In this document: positions 1 to 13,048 of the stretch, piece by piece
How positions within the stretch are numbered: position 1 is the first letter of the stretch
How the letters are laid out: every line of letters starts with the position of its first letter
NCBI GenBank assembly: GCA_009801085.1
Contig: VNWV01000004.1
Location: 372,001 to 436,000 of the forward strand
DNA: 64,000 nucleotides
Direction of reading: 5' to 3'
Source of the DNA: Lasiodiplodia sp. COLG20
Lineage: Eukaryota > Ascomycota > Dothideomycetes > Botryosphaeriales > Botryosphaeriaceae
Translations under genes and position numbers: made by a program
Notes under the pieces: model-generated
Seen by the model: only the letters and a program-made list of their open reading frames with translations
Database searches by the model: none
What the model was told of the DNA's origin: nothing

Positions 1-1394
1 AGGGAATATGCCCGCCGCGGCGAGGAACACCCCCGCGTAGCGCGCGGCGACGGACGTGCAGGCGGCGAGCAGCACGTAGCCGGTGCCGCCGACGACGGTG
101 AGGGCGGCGATGGTGTAGGCGCGCTGCTGCGTGCGGTCGGCGAGGACGGTGGTGCCGATGGTGAGGAGGAAGGAGAGGAAGTAGGGGGGTGCGGTGAGGC
201 CTTGGGCGTTGATGGCGCTGTAGCCCATTTCTTTGAGGATGGTGGGGAGGAAGACGGGGAGCGAGGCGAAGGAGACGTTGCAGGAGAAATACATGAGCTG
301 TGTGGTGGGGATGGTGGGTTAGCAGGGCTGGAGTGAGGGGAGCATGGGGGGGGGGGGGGGGACTACTACTTACGGCAGTGAACCAGCACTTCAGATCCAT
401 CAGCGCCGCGACCACGTCCTTCCACTCGACCCCGCCTATCCTCGCCTCGGCGTCCTGGCCCGTCTGCCGCACCGCCCTGGCCTTGGCGATCCTCTTCTCG
501 TCCTCGTCCAAGAACCGCGCCTTCTCGGGGGCGTCGGGCAGGAAGAACCAGGCCACGCCCGCCATGACCAGCGTCGGCGCGCCCTCGACGAGGAAGAGCA
601 GCCGCCACCGCGCGATGGCCGAGCGCTTGGCGGCGGTGATGCCGTACGCGAGCGCGCCGGCGAAGGTGTTGGCGAGCGGCGCGGCCGACAGGAAGATGCC
701 CTGCCGCGAGCCGACTTCGTGCCGCAGGTAGAAGAAGGACAGCAGGTACGGGATGCCGGGGCCGTAGCCGGCTTCGAAGACGCCCATCAGGAAGCGCAGC
801 GCCATCATGCCCTGCCAGTTGTGCGTCGCGGCTTGGACCGTGGCGACGAGACCCCTGGGTGAAATGTTAGCATGTGTTTGGTCGGTCAGTCTTCTTCCTG
901 AGAAAGCTTACCATCCAAAAACGCAGACTGCGGCCCACCTGTGCGGCGGCACGATCTTCCACATGATGGCCTGGAACTCGAAGACGATGTACGAAATGTA
1001 GAAGATGGTCAGCAGCCAGTCGTAGCGATCGCCGTCGAGCTCGAGGTCCTCTTCCATGCCTGCGATCTTGGCATTTCTAATAAGTTTCATACGCGGTCAG
1101 CTTATGGTCGCAGCGCCCACGTGGCTAGAGATGTGTATACCCGATGTTGGAGCGGTCCAGGAAGGCGAGGAGATCTGATACCGGTCAGTCTGACGTTACC
1201 CGCTATACAAGAGAGGACTTACAGAGAGCCATGAGCAATGGGACGACGTGGTAGTCCAATTTCCGAACCACCCTCTTCTCAGCGGCCGGGTCGACCGCCG
1301 ACAGCTGTTGGCCACCACTTCCACCGGCATTGTTGCTTTCGATCTGGACTTCGTAGGCCTTTTCGGCCCCGTCGAGCCTGTCGGGGGCAGACAT
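1..1394 (-). CDS. MFS transporter, Dal5/allantoate-permease type (anion:cation symporter family), 3' end cut off
   Basis: This is a major facilitator of the plasma membrane, from the family that imports allantoate, nicotinate, vitamins and similar organic anions with protons. Five exons are visible: 1394-1223, 1174-1141, 1076-912, 854-374 and 297 to the window edge. Phases agree at every junction and give 383 residues; the family is usually about 500, so the C-terminal third lies outside. The N-terminus has the family signature: a charged segment EKRVVRKLDYHVVPLL, then LDRSNIGNAKIAGMEEDL at the first membrane helix and FYISYIVFE in the second. Substrate cannot be read from the sequence. GATA-type sites lie about 660 and 1060 bp upstream. 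The ATG chosen is the first in frame before the conserved N-terminal segment. Confidence 0.9.
345..361 (+). repeat. Poly(G) tract inside an intron of the Dal5-like gene
   Basis: A run of about 15 G residues on the plus strand (C on the coding strand) lies in the fourth intron of the transporter gene (298-373). It is a simple homopolymer and a likely site of length variation or sequencing error, but it does not touch the coding sequence. Confidence 0.8.
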
Positions 1395-4388
1395 TCTGGA
1401 GCTCTTTGAGAAGAAGATGGGTTGCGTGTGCTCCAGACGTGCCGCCAGCTGCGAGGAGCGGCTTTTTAATAAGAAGAGCCGAGGGCTGTGGGTGCGGAGT
1501 TAAAGCAGCACACACGTCAAGGATGTCAGCAGTAGCGCGTCGGCCGTCTTTTTCAACGTTTGACTAGTTTTACTTTTGCGGCACCCTGCACCCCTAGCGG
1601 TGTGGCCAACCAGACACCGACTTTTTTTTTTCGGTTCGGCAAAGTTGACTTTGACACTTGTGCTGCGAACTGAGCTAGTACATGCGGCACACGCGCGCGG
1701 CGCCTTGAATTGACTCATCTGGGCACAAATCTCCATCTCGGTGCAAAAGACCGGGGACCGCGCGGGGACGGGGGGCCCGGGGGAATGACGCGCGGGCTCA
1801 GTCAGGTAGGGTGTGGGGCACCTAAAAAACCAAGCCCAGTCAAGCCTTTGCCTCCACGTCTCGGCATCGCGGGGCGGCTGGCGGTTTGCGCCGGGACCAA
1901 GCAGCGCCACCCGCCCTTCCCGGTCAGACACACGGCAACGACTCGGTCCAGCCGGTCGTCGTCGTCGTGTGCAGACAATAATAATGGTGGAGACGGGTTG
2001 CGCGCGCTCGGTGGAGCGGGACCTGCGACTGCAGCCAATCCGCCGGTCCGCTTATCAGAGAGAGCTTGAGGCCTGAATCTACTCAGCACCCCAAGTCATG
2101 CACCCGGTCATTGGCCAATTCTTTGCCCGCTTCCACCCACTTCCATCTCCTCGGTTATGCAGGCGCGTACGCGTATCCCGTATTGGCTTGCGCTGCGATG
2201 CATGGCATATCTGACCATTCGTGCACTATCTGCTCCACCTCGCAGCTCACCTCAGACACATAGTATTGGAGCTGAATGTGGGATCGATGGTTACGAATCG
2301 CAAGTTTAGATAGGCGCCCAGTACGCGGAAAACAAATTCACGCTAACGTTAGGGTGGAATGCCCGTCTGTACATACATCAGATGAGGCCGGGGGGTACTT
2401 AGATATTCATAAAACAGCAGGGAGAGAGAAAACGTCAACTAAATGCTGCTTGCTTATCTGGAATCTGGTATTCTGATCGTATTTCAATAAAAGTTTACGT
2501 ATTTAATGCAGCACACTTAATCTATTTCTTACACCTTTACCAAAAAAAAAAAAATACTCAGAGGTATGTCGTTTTTCCTTCTTTGTTAGACAATAGTAAA
2601 GCCGTTAACTAAACCGGAATCAGTGTGGCGTTATGCTTATTCTGGTCTGACATTCTTGTATTATTTTTTTTAGACGCTGACAACTTTAATAGCCGCTATT
2701 AAGTTTGCGCTCTCTTCAACTAATTATGATATAAATTGATTTCACGATTAACTCACAAACATGAGTTTCCGAATATTTCGGAAGATTAACTTATAAAACC
2801 GAAACGATTGTCTCTATTAATAGTAGCGGCAGTAAGAGTGGCTACTGGCAAGCATCAGCGACTACAGGTGAATGCTGGCAATTGAAGAACTGGACTGGTG
2901 ATTACGTTGGTAGTATTACGAGCAACAATACTTTTCGATGTTGTGAACGACAAGGGATACTTCCTGAAGAGGTCAATCTGGTGTGGTGCGATCTTTTCAG
3001 TCGCCACGGCCATGATTAGGGTGCATCCGGCGGCCCGCCCCGCCCGATTCGTTGATGGGAGGTTCCCACAAAATACGCGGTCGAGTCAAAGGGCGCTTAC
3101 GCAGTACCTGATATCTACCCATCTTCCCCGTCTGGCGCTTTGTCCCAAAGAAAAACTGTTGAGTCGGGCCCATCCACTGCCCACAGCGCCGCTACATGTA
3201 CCAAGCGAATGGTTCTGAGCAGTTGCACCGTGACCTTGACCCACAGTTTCGAAACGCCACTTTCCAGTTGCATCCGTATCCGTTAAACACCTGCATGCTG
3301 AACATTGCTTGATAAATGACGCGCAATGTAGTTTCACGCAGGGCATATCTGTGGGCCCACGGTGAAATGTCAAAGCTCCTACCTACCCTTACAAGTATCT
3401 TGTGCGAGAGACATTGCATCTTCGTTCCGGCGGCAGCCGAGTCAACGGCCGGCAATAGATGCAGAGTTCCAATTTTACGAAGATATCACGGTGTGGGCCA
3501 TGGTGGGTGTAGATAACTCCCTCCTGGCCTCCTTTAGGCCTGCTGGTGGGCGATAAGGGCGACAGGAAAGGTAAGATACCTGCGAAGAAAAGAATCGTGG
3601 CAGACTCGGACTGACCGGTGAAATTCATCTTGTTTATGGCCGAAGTTTTCTGCAAGCTGTGATATTGTACGATAAAGGTTACCGCATGATGGCCAGTAAA
3701 GAGAAAAGAGTCGCCTTCCAGACCCACATATCAGAGATGCTTTATCTTCAGTGTCCAGACGGCGCTAAAAACCCCAGTCTCGTAAGTCAGTACCGCGTCT
3801 CGGTCGACTTCAGAGTTCTAAGAGGAAGGTACTAATGGGCTGAGTATTTGCATTTTCTCGTCCCTGAACCTTGTCATCTACTAGCTTCGCCTCGGGACCC
3901 CTTTGATTCGGTACACCAATAATACCCCAAGCCCTCCGAGGTGCATACGTCCGTCTTGGATCGTGATGCAACGGCAACGGCAGGTTTCTCGGGTGTTTCC
4001 GGATTGTGTCGTAGGCGGCCGCTTGGTGATTGGTTTTTGGAACCACACTCCGTGCGTTTGGTATAAGTGTGTAGCTCTTGACTGACGCCTGGAGCGACCA
4101 TGGGCAAGAGGAAATTTGGATTTTTGGGGATTACTGGAGTCAAGGCCTCTGAAAGTGAGAATTGGGATGCAATGCAGTTAATCGGTTAGAAAAGCACTCA
4201 CATTTCGTAAATTCTTAGCAAAGTACAGAGGGTCATTGTTCAGTTAAAGCAATTTCTCAGACACAAAGTGGGAGATGAACAATTGTAAATTGTCACCCAG
4301 ATAGCTTGCGCTCCCTATAATCTAGTATTGTCATCGTTTCTTCTCGCCCTGTAACCCTCTTTTCTTTCTCCATCATACCACAAACAAA
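1395..4388. other. Long intergenic region with an AT-rich block
   Basis: About 3 kb between the 5' end of the Dal5-like permease and the 3' end of PTR2 holds no convincing gene. The first 700 bp is GC-rich and presumably the permease promoter. About 2440-2900 is clearly AT-rich with many homopolymers. The rest (2900-4380) is mixed and contains only short chance open frames without recognisable motifs. The AT-rich part could be a decayed repeat, but no terminal repeats or transposase remnants were seen. Confidence 0.6.
2051..2058 (-). promoter_or_regulatory. GATA-factor site (CTGATAAG) upstream of the Dal5-like permease
   Basis: CTTATCAG on the plus strand reads CTGATAAG on the permease coding strand, about 660 bp before its ATG. 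A second site, CAGATAAG on the minus strand, lies at 2453-2460. HGATAR sites are known targets of AreA/Nit2-type nitrogen regulators in filamentous fungi. Distance and spacing make this only a candidate. Confidence 0.35.
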
Positions 4389-6365
4389 TCACGCCACCAC
4401 ATTCCCGTCCTTCCCCCCAACCCCATCCTCCACATCATTATACCTCTTAAAAATCTTCCAAAACACGCCAGCAGTGACCACGCACGCCACCGCCAACCCC
4501 CCATACAGCCCGACGAGCAACGGATCCCTCGCAAACGGCGAAACCAAACCACCAATAACAGCCCCCAGCGCCGTCGTCAGCAAGAACAGCGCCATGATGA
4601 AACTCTTCATGCTAGCAGGGGCTTTCGTAAACGCGTACTCCAACCCCGTCACGCTGGCCAAAATCTCCGACACGGCCATGACGAGGTACGCCGGCGTCTG
4701 CAGCGCCACGTGCACGCGGTTGGGCTCGTAGCTGCCGTCGGGCCGCAGCGCCGCGGCGCAGGCCGAGGGGGCGTCGAAGCAGGGTTCGCTGGCGTAGATG
4801 AGGTGCTGGAGGAAGGCGGCGTAGGCCATGGCCATGGCGACGAAGACGAAGCCGAAGGTGATGCGGGTGATGGGCTGCAGCGCGAAGCCGCGGCGGCGGA
4901 GAAAGGGGTAGGCGTAGCGGTCCAGCAGCGGAATGAGGCAGATGACGGCCAGGGGGTCGATATTTTGCATGATGTCGTTGGGGATGCCGTGCAGCTGCAT
5001 TTGGCCGGCTTTTTGATGATCAGTCAGCGTGGTTTTTTGACTGTCACGGACGGCGGCGACCTTACCCTGCGAGATGAAGTTGTTCGACATCTGTCCGAAG
5101 GCAGCCCAGTAGATGGGATAGAAGCAAAAGACCTTGCAGGCAAGCAGAGCACGCTTCAGCTCGTCAACAAAGGCGTCGTCCCATTGGATCTTGCGCGAGA
5201 TGGTGTAGCTGCGCTGCATCGACGGCTTAGCGGCGTCGAGATCGCCTTGGTTCACGATGGCAATGTACAAAGCTTTGAAACTGTTCGCTACGACGGATCC
5301 CGAGGGAGGTTTGATGACGTATCTGTTCTTCCCGACTACTATGAGCACAAAACCAACGACGAACATGCACAGAGGCAGTAGGTAGGCAGCCCAGAAGCCG
5401 ATGCGGAGCTCCATGGTGCTGGTTGCTATGGCGGACAGAGAGCCAATGTTAATGCACATGTAAAAGACCATGTAGATGCGTTGAATAGTGAGAGACGGAT
5501 CGACGATGACGCGCTCCCCAGAGGGCAGGATCTTTATCCTTTGCCTCGTCTCCTCGTACTGCTCGGCAATCAGCGGCGATACATTGCTCTTGATGCCACC
5601 AGTGCCGAGACCGATGACGAGGATGGCGACGAGCAGGCCGGGGTAAGCGTAGCCGGCCTCGATCGAGGAGGGCAGGGAGGTCAGAAAGAGGATGACAATG
5701 CCAGACATGTACACGACGGAGAAATACACGATGGTCCAGTATTTTCCCAAGTACTGGTCGGCCACAACGGCGCCGAAAATGGGGGTGAGGTAGCACCAGA
5801 ACTGGAAGAAGCTGCTGGTCAAAGTAGCGCCGTGCTGGCCAAGGCCGCTGCGGGCGTGTCAGCGGGAATCCGGCAACTTTCGCGGCGCACGTACATGGCT
5901 CCCGGAAGACCGCTGGGGTCGTGGTATTTGTTGGCCATGTAGTTTTGGAACGGGCCGGACAAACCATAATAGGCGAAGCGCTCGCAGAGCTCGACGATGG
6001 CGATCAGCGAAGCGCTCCACGGGAGGCGGTCCGGAACCTTGCGGAGGGACAGCTTCTCACCGTCGGTTGGCTCGTCGTCATCTACCGACAAGTTGCTGAA
6101 CGTGTCGGCCGAGTGGCGCTTCGCTTCGACGACTTCAGACGCATCTAGCGCGGTGGAGTCGGCGCTCGCACCGGAGCGTGCGGGCGGGGGATGGCCTCTC
6201 CTTTCGTCGTGTCAGTCGGCTCCCAAGACGGTGACAGAAGGCGAGAGGACGATACCGGGCCAGAGGGCGCTCATGATGGGGTCGGTTCAGGTCCTGCAGC
6301 TCCACGGCGGGTTCGGCTTGGGGCACGGAGGCGTAATCGCCGCGGGTCGACGCAAGGGGTGGCAT
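4389..6365 (-). CDS. PTR2: POT/PTR2-family proton-coupled di-/tripeptide transporter
   Basis: Imports small peptides with protons across the plasma membrane. Four exons (6365-6256, 6200-5895, 5847-5066, 5008-4389) give 605 residues, normal for fungal Ptr2 (about 580-620). The third intron (5009-5065) is 57 nt with no stop, so it looks coding, but removing it restores the conserved junction ISQAGQMQLHGIPND. Family motifs are clear: ELCERFAYYG at the first helix, then GTGGIKSNVSPLIAEQY. About twelve hydrophobic helices follow and the tail is short and charged. The 36-residue N-terminal exon was chosen because the splice (branch CTGAC, acceptor AAAG) keeps frame to an upstream ATG; a shorter start is possible. 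It is divergent from the SDR gene across 514 bp. Confidence 0.93.
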
Positions 6366-6879
6366 TTCGGCGAGAGAGCCAAGACTGGATCAACCAAGAT
6401 CACCGAGCGGTTGGCATTGTAGTTTGAGTTGTAAGTAACACGTGGATGTTGCCGGGGCTGACGCGGCGCTTCAATTGGGCTGAAATGCCGAAGCGGCACA
6501 CAACTGTAGCAGAAGGCGCGTTGCCGGTTGGACGAGGCGAGTGTAATAGGCCGGGCGGGGAGTTTTGCAGGTAGAGGTGAAGGGGACAGGAGGTCCATGG
6601 CCGCGACAGGGCTGAGGCGGATGCGGTTGCGCTCGCCGCGGTCCGTGCGCACAGCTTCCGCAAAAGTGTGTCAATGGAGCAGCATGACGGACAAAGAAGT
6701 CTCGGTCAGCCCGTCGTCGGCGCTAGGCTTGAAACAGCGGCAGCTCTTCCACGCCTCCATCGGCCTCTCCAAACCTAATCCGCTTGGCGGAGTAATCATT
6801 GTAGTCCAGCCCCGCATTCGATAAATAGACCGGCCGCCGCTTGCTACGTACATGTGCAAATCCATCTACACTACTCATC
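6366..6879. promoter_or_regulatory. Shared 514-bp divergent promoter region, PTR2 / SDR
   Basis: The region lies between the start codons of the peptide transporter (-) and the short-chain dehydrogenase (+). A TATA-like ATAAATAG lies at 6821-6828, 59 bp before the SDR start, and overlaps a GATA motif (CGATAAA). No gene is seen inside. Confidence 0.5.
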
Positions 6880-7875
6880 ATGGCCGAGTCGCGCTACGCC
6901 ACAGCCTTCGCCTCCCCCCACGGCCCTGGCGATGCCCGTCCCACCGCTCTCGACATCATCCGGGACGACGGTCTCGAGGGCCAGCTGAAAGACAAGGTCA
7001 TGCTCGTGACCGGATGCTCCTCGGGTCTCGGCATCGAAACCGCCCGTGCCTTGTCCGCCACCGGTGCCCGCGTCTTCTGCACCGCTCGAAGCATCAAGAA
7101 GGGCCAGGACGCCCTGTCCGGCATCTTGGAGCCCGGCCGCGTCGAGTTGCTGCAGCTGGAGCTGGATTCCCTGGAGAGTGTGCGCCGCTGCGCCAGCGAG
7201 TTCCTGTCCAGGAGCAAGACGCTGAACGTCCTGGTCTGCAACGCCGGCATCATGATGCCGCCCTACGCCAAGACCGTCGACGGCTTCGAGTCCCAATTCG
7301 CCACCAACCACCTCGGCCATTTCCTGCTGTTCAACCTGCTGAAGGATGCACTTCTCGCCGGTTCCTCCTCTTCCTTCAATTCCCGCGTCGTCATGGTCTC
7401 GTCCATGGGCCACCGTGGCGGGGGGATCCAATTCGACGACATCAACCTGGAGACCAGCTACACCCCAAACAAGGGTTACGCCCAAAGCAAGACGGCAAAC
7501 ATTTACATGGCCAACGAAATCGATCGCCGGTACGGGTCCGATGGAATCCATGCCCTCAGTCTCCATCCAGGCGGCATCGCAACGGGGCTCCAGGTCCACA
7601 TCGACTCCAAACTCAGGGAGCAGTGGGCGAGCAATCGAGAGCTCATGAAGGGGACTGTGAGCGCGGCCCAGGGTGCGGCAACCCAGGTTCTGGCCGCTGT
7701 TGGAAAGGAATTTGAGGGAAAGGGGGCCAAGTACCTGGAACAGTGTTCAGAAAGCGGTCCCGTCAAGGCCGAGTACACATTATCCGATAGGGGCTACGAG
7801 AAGTGGGCTTTTGATGAAGAGAAGGAGCAGAAATTGTGGACCGAGTCATTGAAGATGGTGGGGCTCGATGGATAG
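6880..7875 (+). CDS. Short-chain dehydrogenase/reductase (retinol dehydrogenase-like)
   Basis: An NAD(P)-dependent oxidoreductase of the classical SDR superfamily, in a single exon of 331 residues. The cofactor motif TGCSSGLG is at residues 44-51 and NAG at 121-123. The catalytic serine lies near 174 in VSSMGH, and the YAQSK active-site pair is Tyr200/Lys204. The long region after the catalytic motif (QVHIDSKLREQW...) resembles WWOX/retinol dehydrogenase-like fungal SDRs, whose substrates are mostly unknown. The ATG at 6880 is preferred because a TATA-like box lies 59 bp upstream and the N-terminus is complete. The 3' flank contains a duplicated 50-bp segment. Substrate and pathway cannot be assigned, and the neighbours do not suggest a cluster. 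Confidence 0.92.
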   Translation: MAESRYATAFASPHGPGDARPTALDIIRDDGLEGQLKDKVMLVTGCSSGLGIETARALSATGARVFCTARSIKKGQDALSGILEPGRVELLQLELDSLESVRRCASEFLSRSKTLNVLVCNAGIMMPPYAKTVDGFESQFATNHLGHFLLFNLLKDALLAGSSSSFNSRVVMVSSMGHRGGGIQFDDINLETSYTPNKGYAQSKTANIYMANEIDRRYGSDGIHALSLHPGGIATGLQVHIDSKLREQWASNRELMKGTVSAAQGAATQVLAAVGKEFEGKGAKYLEQCSESGPVKAEYTLSDRGYEKWAFDEEKEQKLWTESLKMVGLDG

Positions 7876-7898
7876 TATTTGAGCTATGGAAAAAGTAC

Positions 7899-8012
7899 AG
7901 GTTCTGCTCGTTCATTCGTCGAACCGTGAATTCGGGATCATCGCCAAAAAAGTTTAGGTTCTGCTCGTTAATCATTCGTTGATTTGTCGAATGTGAATTT
8001 GGGTTATTTGCC
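7899..8012 (+). repeat. Imperfect tandem duplication in the 3' flank of the SDR gene
   Basis: Two copies of a roughly 50-57 bp unit start with AGGTTCTGCTCGTT at 7899 and again at 7956. Each then runs through a cattcgt...cgaa...gtgaatt.ggg..at..tcgcc-like series. They lie between the SDR stop and the convergent EI24-like gene stop at 8037, so probably in the 3' UTR of one or both genes. Confidence 0.75.
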
Positions 8013-8036
8013 GTGAGCATGTTACCACGAGTGATA

Positions 8037-9137
8037 CTAGGCCACGGTCCCGTAACTTTGGCGCGGCGGATTGTCGATGTAGTCTGGACCGTCGTCGTCC
8101 TCGACTGGGTTGCCCTTTTCTTCCATATGCACCACCAGAAGGGCCGAGCCGACGGTGGTGGTCAGGAGGAAGAACATGCTCAGAACGGGAACGAGCTGCA
8201 GCATTAGCGCTGACGTGCCGAACCTACGCGTGTCAGTTAGGTGAGGCTTATAGATGATAGGCTACACGTACCACGTGTATTTCCACCTCCACTCTTTGAT
8301 GTAGCGGGTCCTCGTCTTCTTGTCAAAGTCGAGGAACTTGAAGTACCTCCAGTGCTGCAAAGGACCGGCCCTGTAGCCGGTGAGGAAGATGAAAAGAGGG
8401 ACCCCGACGACAGGAATAATGTTGAGCGGCAGCAGCAAGATGAACTCGACTATCTGTCGAAGGTTGAAAGGCGCATAGACGGCATGGCGGTCGCGAGGGC
8501 CTAGACGCTTGACGGGGTTCTCGCCATCTGGGGCCACTTGACGACGGGTGGTGACCAGATCGTCGTAACCTTTGGCGACGAGCACCTGCGGGCGCCGTCA
8601 GCTACATATATTGGAGTACAGCATATGCATGGACAAGGATGAGAGGTGCAGGCCGATTGCGGCGGGGCTCGTCCCCAAGCGCGAGCACACCATCGGCCCC
8701 GGTGGGGGACTATAAAAATTTGACGTACCGCGTCGAAGATGTCCACCTGCGTCTCATCGACGAAGAAGGCCTCGAAGAGGATGGCGACGATGGCAGCGCC
8801 CTCACCGAGCACCAGGAAGGTGCCGTTGACCCATGCGCCGGCCCTGTGGAAAACGTACAGGAAGGCGACCTGCGGCAGGTAGGTCCAGATGAAGAGGTTC
8901 GCAAGCACGAAGACAGACAGCAGGAAGCACGGCAGCAGACGGCCTTTCAGCAGCGGCCATAGGTACGGGTGCGTGCAGAAATACCAGAGACCCTGTTCTA
9001 ACGTCAGGCCAGGCAGACGGGACGACGCATCACGAGCCTCGACGTGGCAGTCAACCTACCTTGAATGGATAGAGGATGCCGGCCTGGCCCGCGGCGGCGG
9101 CAGGGCGCTTGAGCATCTGAGCAGCAGCGGGCGACAT
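8037..9137 (-). CDS. EI24-like multi-pass membrane protein (Rrt8/Lds outer-spore-wall type)
   Basis: A predicted endomembrane or lipid-droplet protein with five or six hydrophobic segments. Four exons (9137-9060, 8992-8729, 8585-8272, 8223-8037) join in phase to 280 residues. Landmarks are YFCTHPYLWPLLKGR before the first helices, an acidic linker FVDETQVDIFDA, then FNLRQIVEFILLLPLNIIP and FLTGYRAGPLQHWRYF. The last exon carries a final helix and an acidic, hydrophilic tail. The arrangement matches the fungal family containing yeast Rrt8, Lds1 and Lds2 (EI24 domain), proteins linked to lipid droplets and spore wall. That assignment rests on pattern memory, so function is inferred. It is divergent from the MCT transporter gene by 552 bp. 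Confidence 0.8.
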
Positions 9138-9689
9138 CACAGCGACGATGAAATTCTTCCGGACGTTCGGGCTGGAGGAAAGTTGGCCGAAGCGTGGCTT
9201 GTTGCCGACCGACGGGAGCGCTTAGCCGCGGCCTGTCGTCACGCACACTGCGCCTTAAGGCCTGAGGTGCTGAAAAATCATCACGCCCGTCTTCCGCCAC
9301 CCGCCAATTTGTAACGACGCCGCAGTGGGGCTCCTCTTGCTCGGGGACACTTGCTGCTCGCATCAACCACTCCCAGTTTTGCCTCGATCCCTGCGCTGCA
9401 TCCGCCGGCAGGGCTGCTGCTCCCGCCGAGATGCGAGCATCATGGTCCAATGGCCGCGGGAATAAGGCTTCTGGATCGCTCGCCTCCGCAATCGGATTAC
9501 GGCACCAGAAGACGCAGTGCATTCTCCACCGCTGCAACTTTTGACAAGCTCCACGCCCTGCGAGACGCTAGGGGCACCAATTACTCCCCTCGGCCCTGAT
9601 GACTCCCCTCGGCCCTTGGTGGCCCGACCCGTTTAAATGTCCTGGCCCTGCTGCTACCGCTGTCCTCCCTTCGTGAACTCGAGCCCGCC
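9138..9689. promoter_or_regulatory. 552-bp divergent promoter region, EI24-like / MCT transporter
   Basis: No gene is seen between the two start codons. A TTTAAAT TATA-like stretch lies about 60 bp before the MCT start (near 9632). Nothing else is distinctive. Confidence 0.4.
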
Positions 9690-11191
9690 ATGGCGTACGA
9701 CTCCAAGGACGACTACTCTGAGAAAGAGTTCGGCAGCGGGGTACTTACTCCTCGATCGCTGCCGCCGCACGAGACCGAGGCCACTGACCGCGATCCAGAG
9801 GAGATTGCCATCGAACGTGTAGCCACCGCCCTCGACGATGAGACCAAGGACACCACGACCGCCGCCGGCGCCGCCAAGAGAGTTCTCTCCAAGGTCGTGA
9901 CGGCTAGGTCTGCCGCCTCGATCCGGGATCCCGGCCCTCCTCCCGACGGCGGTCTGCTCGCCTGGACACAGGTGCTCATGGGCCACATCTGCATCATGAA
10001 CACCTGGGGATATATCAACTCCTTCGGTGCCTTCCAGACCTACTACACCTCCACGCTGGGCGTCCCCAGCTCGCAAATCTCCTGGATTGGGACCATCCAG
10101 GTTTGGCTCCTCTTCTTCATCGGCACCGTGGCCGGCCGTGCAACCGACGCCGGTCTGTTCCGCCGCGTCTACATCCTCGGCGTCTTCCTGAGCCTGCTGG
10201 GTATTTTCATGACATCGCTGTGCACCCAGTACTGGCAGCTCTTCTTGGCCCAGGGCGTCTGCACCGGCCTCGGCAACGGCCTCATGTTCTGCCCCACCGT
10301 GGCCCTCGTCGCCACCTACTTCTCCAAGAACCGAGCCCTCGCTATCGGGCTGACAGCCTCCGGGTCGGCCACGGGTGGGCTCATCTACCCGTCCATGGTC
10401 AGACAACTGCTGCCCCAGGTCGGCTTCGGCTGGACTATCCGCGTCCTCGGATTCGTTTCCCTCGCAACCTCGGCCGTGACGATTGCGCTGTTCAAGGTTC
10501 GTCTTCCTCCGCGGCCGTCGGGGCCTCTGGTGGACTTGTCGGCATTCAAGGAGCTCACTTACTGTCTCTTCTGCCTCGGCATGTTTCTCAACTTTTGGGC
10601 GCTGTATTTCGTCTTCTACTATGTAAGTTTCGATAGCCTCTGGGCTTTGCGGCAGCAGTGACTCATGCGGGAGACCAGATCAGCGCTTTTAGCCGAGATG
10701 TCATCGGATTGCCGTACACGGACTCGCTCAATCTGCTGCTCATCCTCAACGGCGTTGGCTACATTTCGCGCATCATCCCGCCCTTCGTCAGCGACCGGGT
10801 TACCGGGCCCTTGAATTTGATAATACCATTCGCCTTTGCAACGGGCATCATGCTCTTCGCGTGGTCGGGCGTGAAATCGACGGCGGGGCTGTATCCGTTT
10901 ACGATAGTAATCGGCCTAACGTCGTCGGGTGTGCAGGGTCTCTTCCCGTCGGTGCTCAGCAGCCTGACGCCAGACCTCAAGAAGACGGGGACGCGGATGG
11001 GCATGGCCTTCTCGATCGTATCCTTCGCAGCGCTGACAGGGCCGCCGCTCGCGGGCGCGCTCATCTCGGACGCCAATGGCAGCTACCTGCACGCGCAGAT
11101 GTGGGGAGGCACGGTCCTCGTGTGCGGCAGCTTGACGTTGGTCGTGGCGAGGGTTGCGCGGACGGGACTGACGCTGAGAGCCAAGATCTAG
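9690..11191 (+). CDS. MFS monocarboxylate-transporter-like (MCT/MCH family) permease
   Basis: A plasma-membrane or vacuolar permease of the fungal MCT/Mch family. Two exons (9690-10622 and 10679-11191) give 481 residues. The first 90 residues are a hydrophilic cytosolic tail rich in Asp, Glu and Thr. The family mark PDGGLLAWTQV follows at the start of helix 1. Twelve hydrophobic helices can be followed, including SFGAFQTYY, a glycine-rich helix with GLGNGLMFCP, and the loop FSKNRALAIGL. Family members may carry monocarboxylates, riboflavin or related compounds, and fungal paralogues are numerous, so no substrate is claimed. The intron has donor GTAAGT and splits FYY from ISAFSRDVIGL. Confidence 0.92.
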
Positions 11192-11660
11192 CTGCGAAGA
11201 TAATTGGAGCAGAGCTGAGACGAAACCGCGGTTACGAGGACAGGGGCGGCGAGACAAGGCGGAATCCAGCATGGACATGGCGTTACGCTTCCTTCGCGAC
11301 GAGGCGCTTTCGGGTATTCTAGTCGATAGACTGTAGATAAAATAATAACGATGGATTGCGAAATGAAGAGAGCTATGCGCACGGACGGATGACGCGCGCG
11401 GCGGTCTCGTGGACAGCCCACGGCCCAGCGCGCTTCCCCAGCCACTCTTATCAGTTTTACTAGTCCGGTACCGGCTAGCGTGCTTCCGCACCAGGCTAAT
11501 CGGCTCAGATGACGAAGGAAGGCGCCGGCCCAGGTACAACTGCAGGCAGCTCCCGTTCCCCAGACAAGCTCCCTCAACCTCCCATCCCCTCGCCATCACC
11601 TCACTCCATCCGGGCCTGCCCATCCATTATCAGAGCAGCTGTAGCTTCATCACCGCAATC
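11192..11660. promoter_or_regulatory. Intergenic region upstream of PEP4
   Basis: 469 bp between the MCT stop and the PEP4 start, with no gene recognised. The last 100 bp is C/T-rich, as is common in fungal 5' leaders. Confidence 0.4.

Positions 11661-13048
<1,388 letters not shown>

Noticed and set aside
3389..4143. Short overlapping open frames in the 1.4-4.4 kb gap
   Set aside because: Frames of 78-112 codons on the minus strand have no conserved features, no supported splice pattern and changing composition.
4389..11191. Secondary-metabolite or transporter gene cluster
   Set aside because: Three transporters and an SDR lie close together, but there is no core synthase, regulator or tailoring enzyme. 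They fit ordinary nutrient genes.
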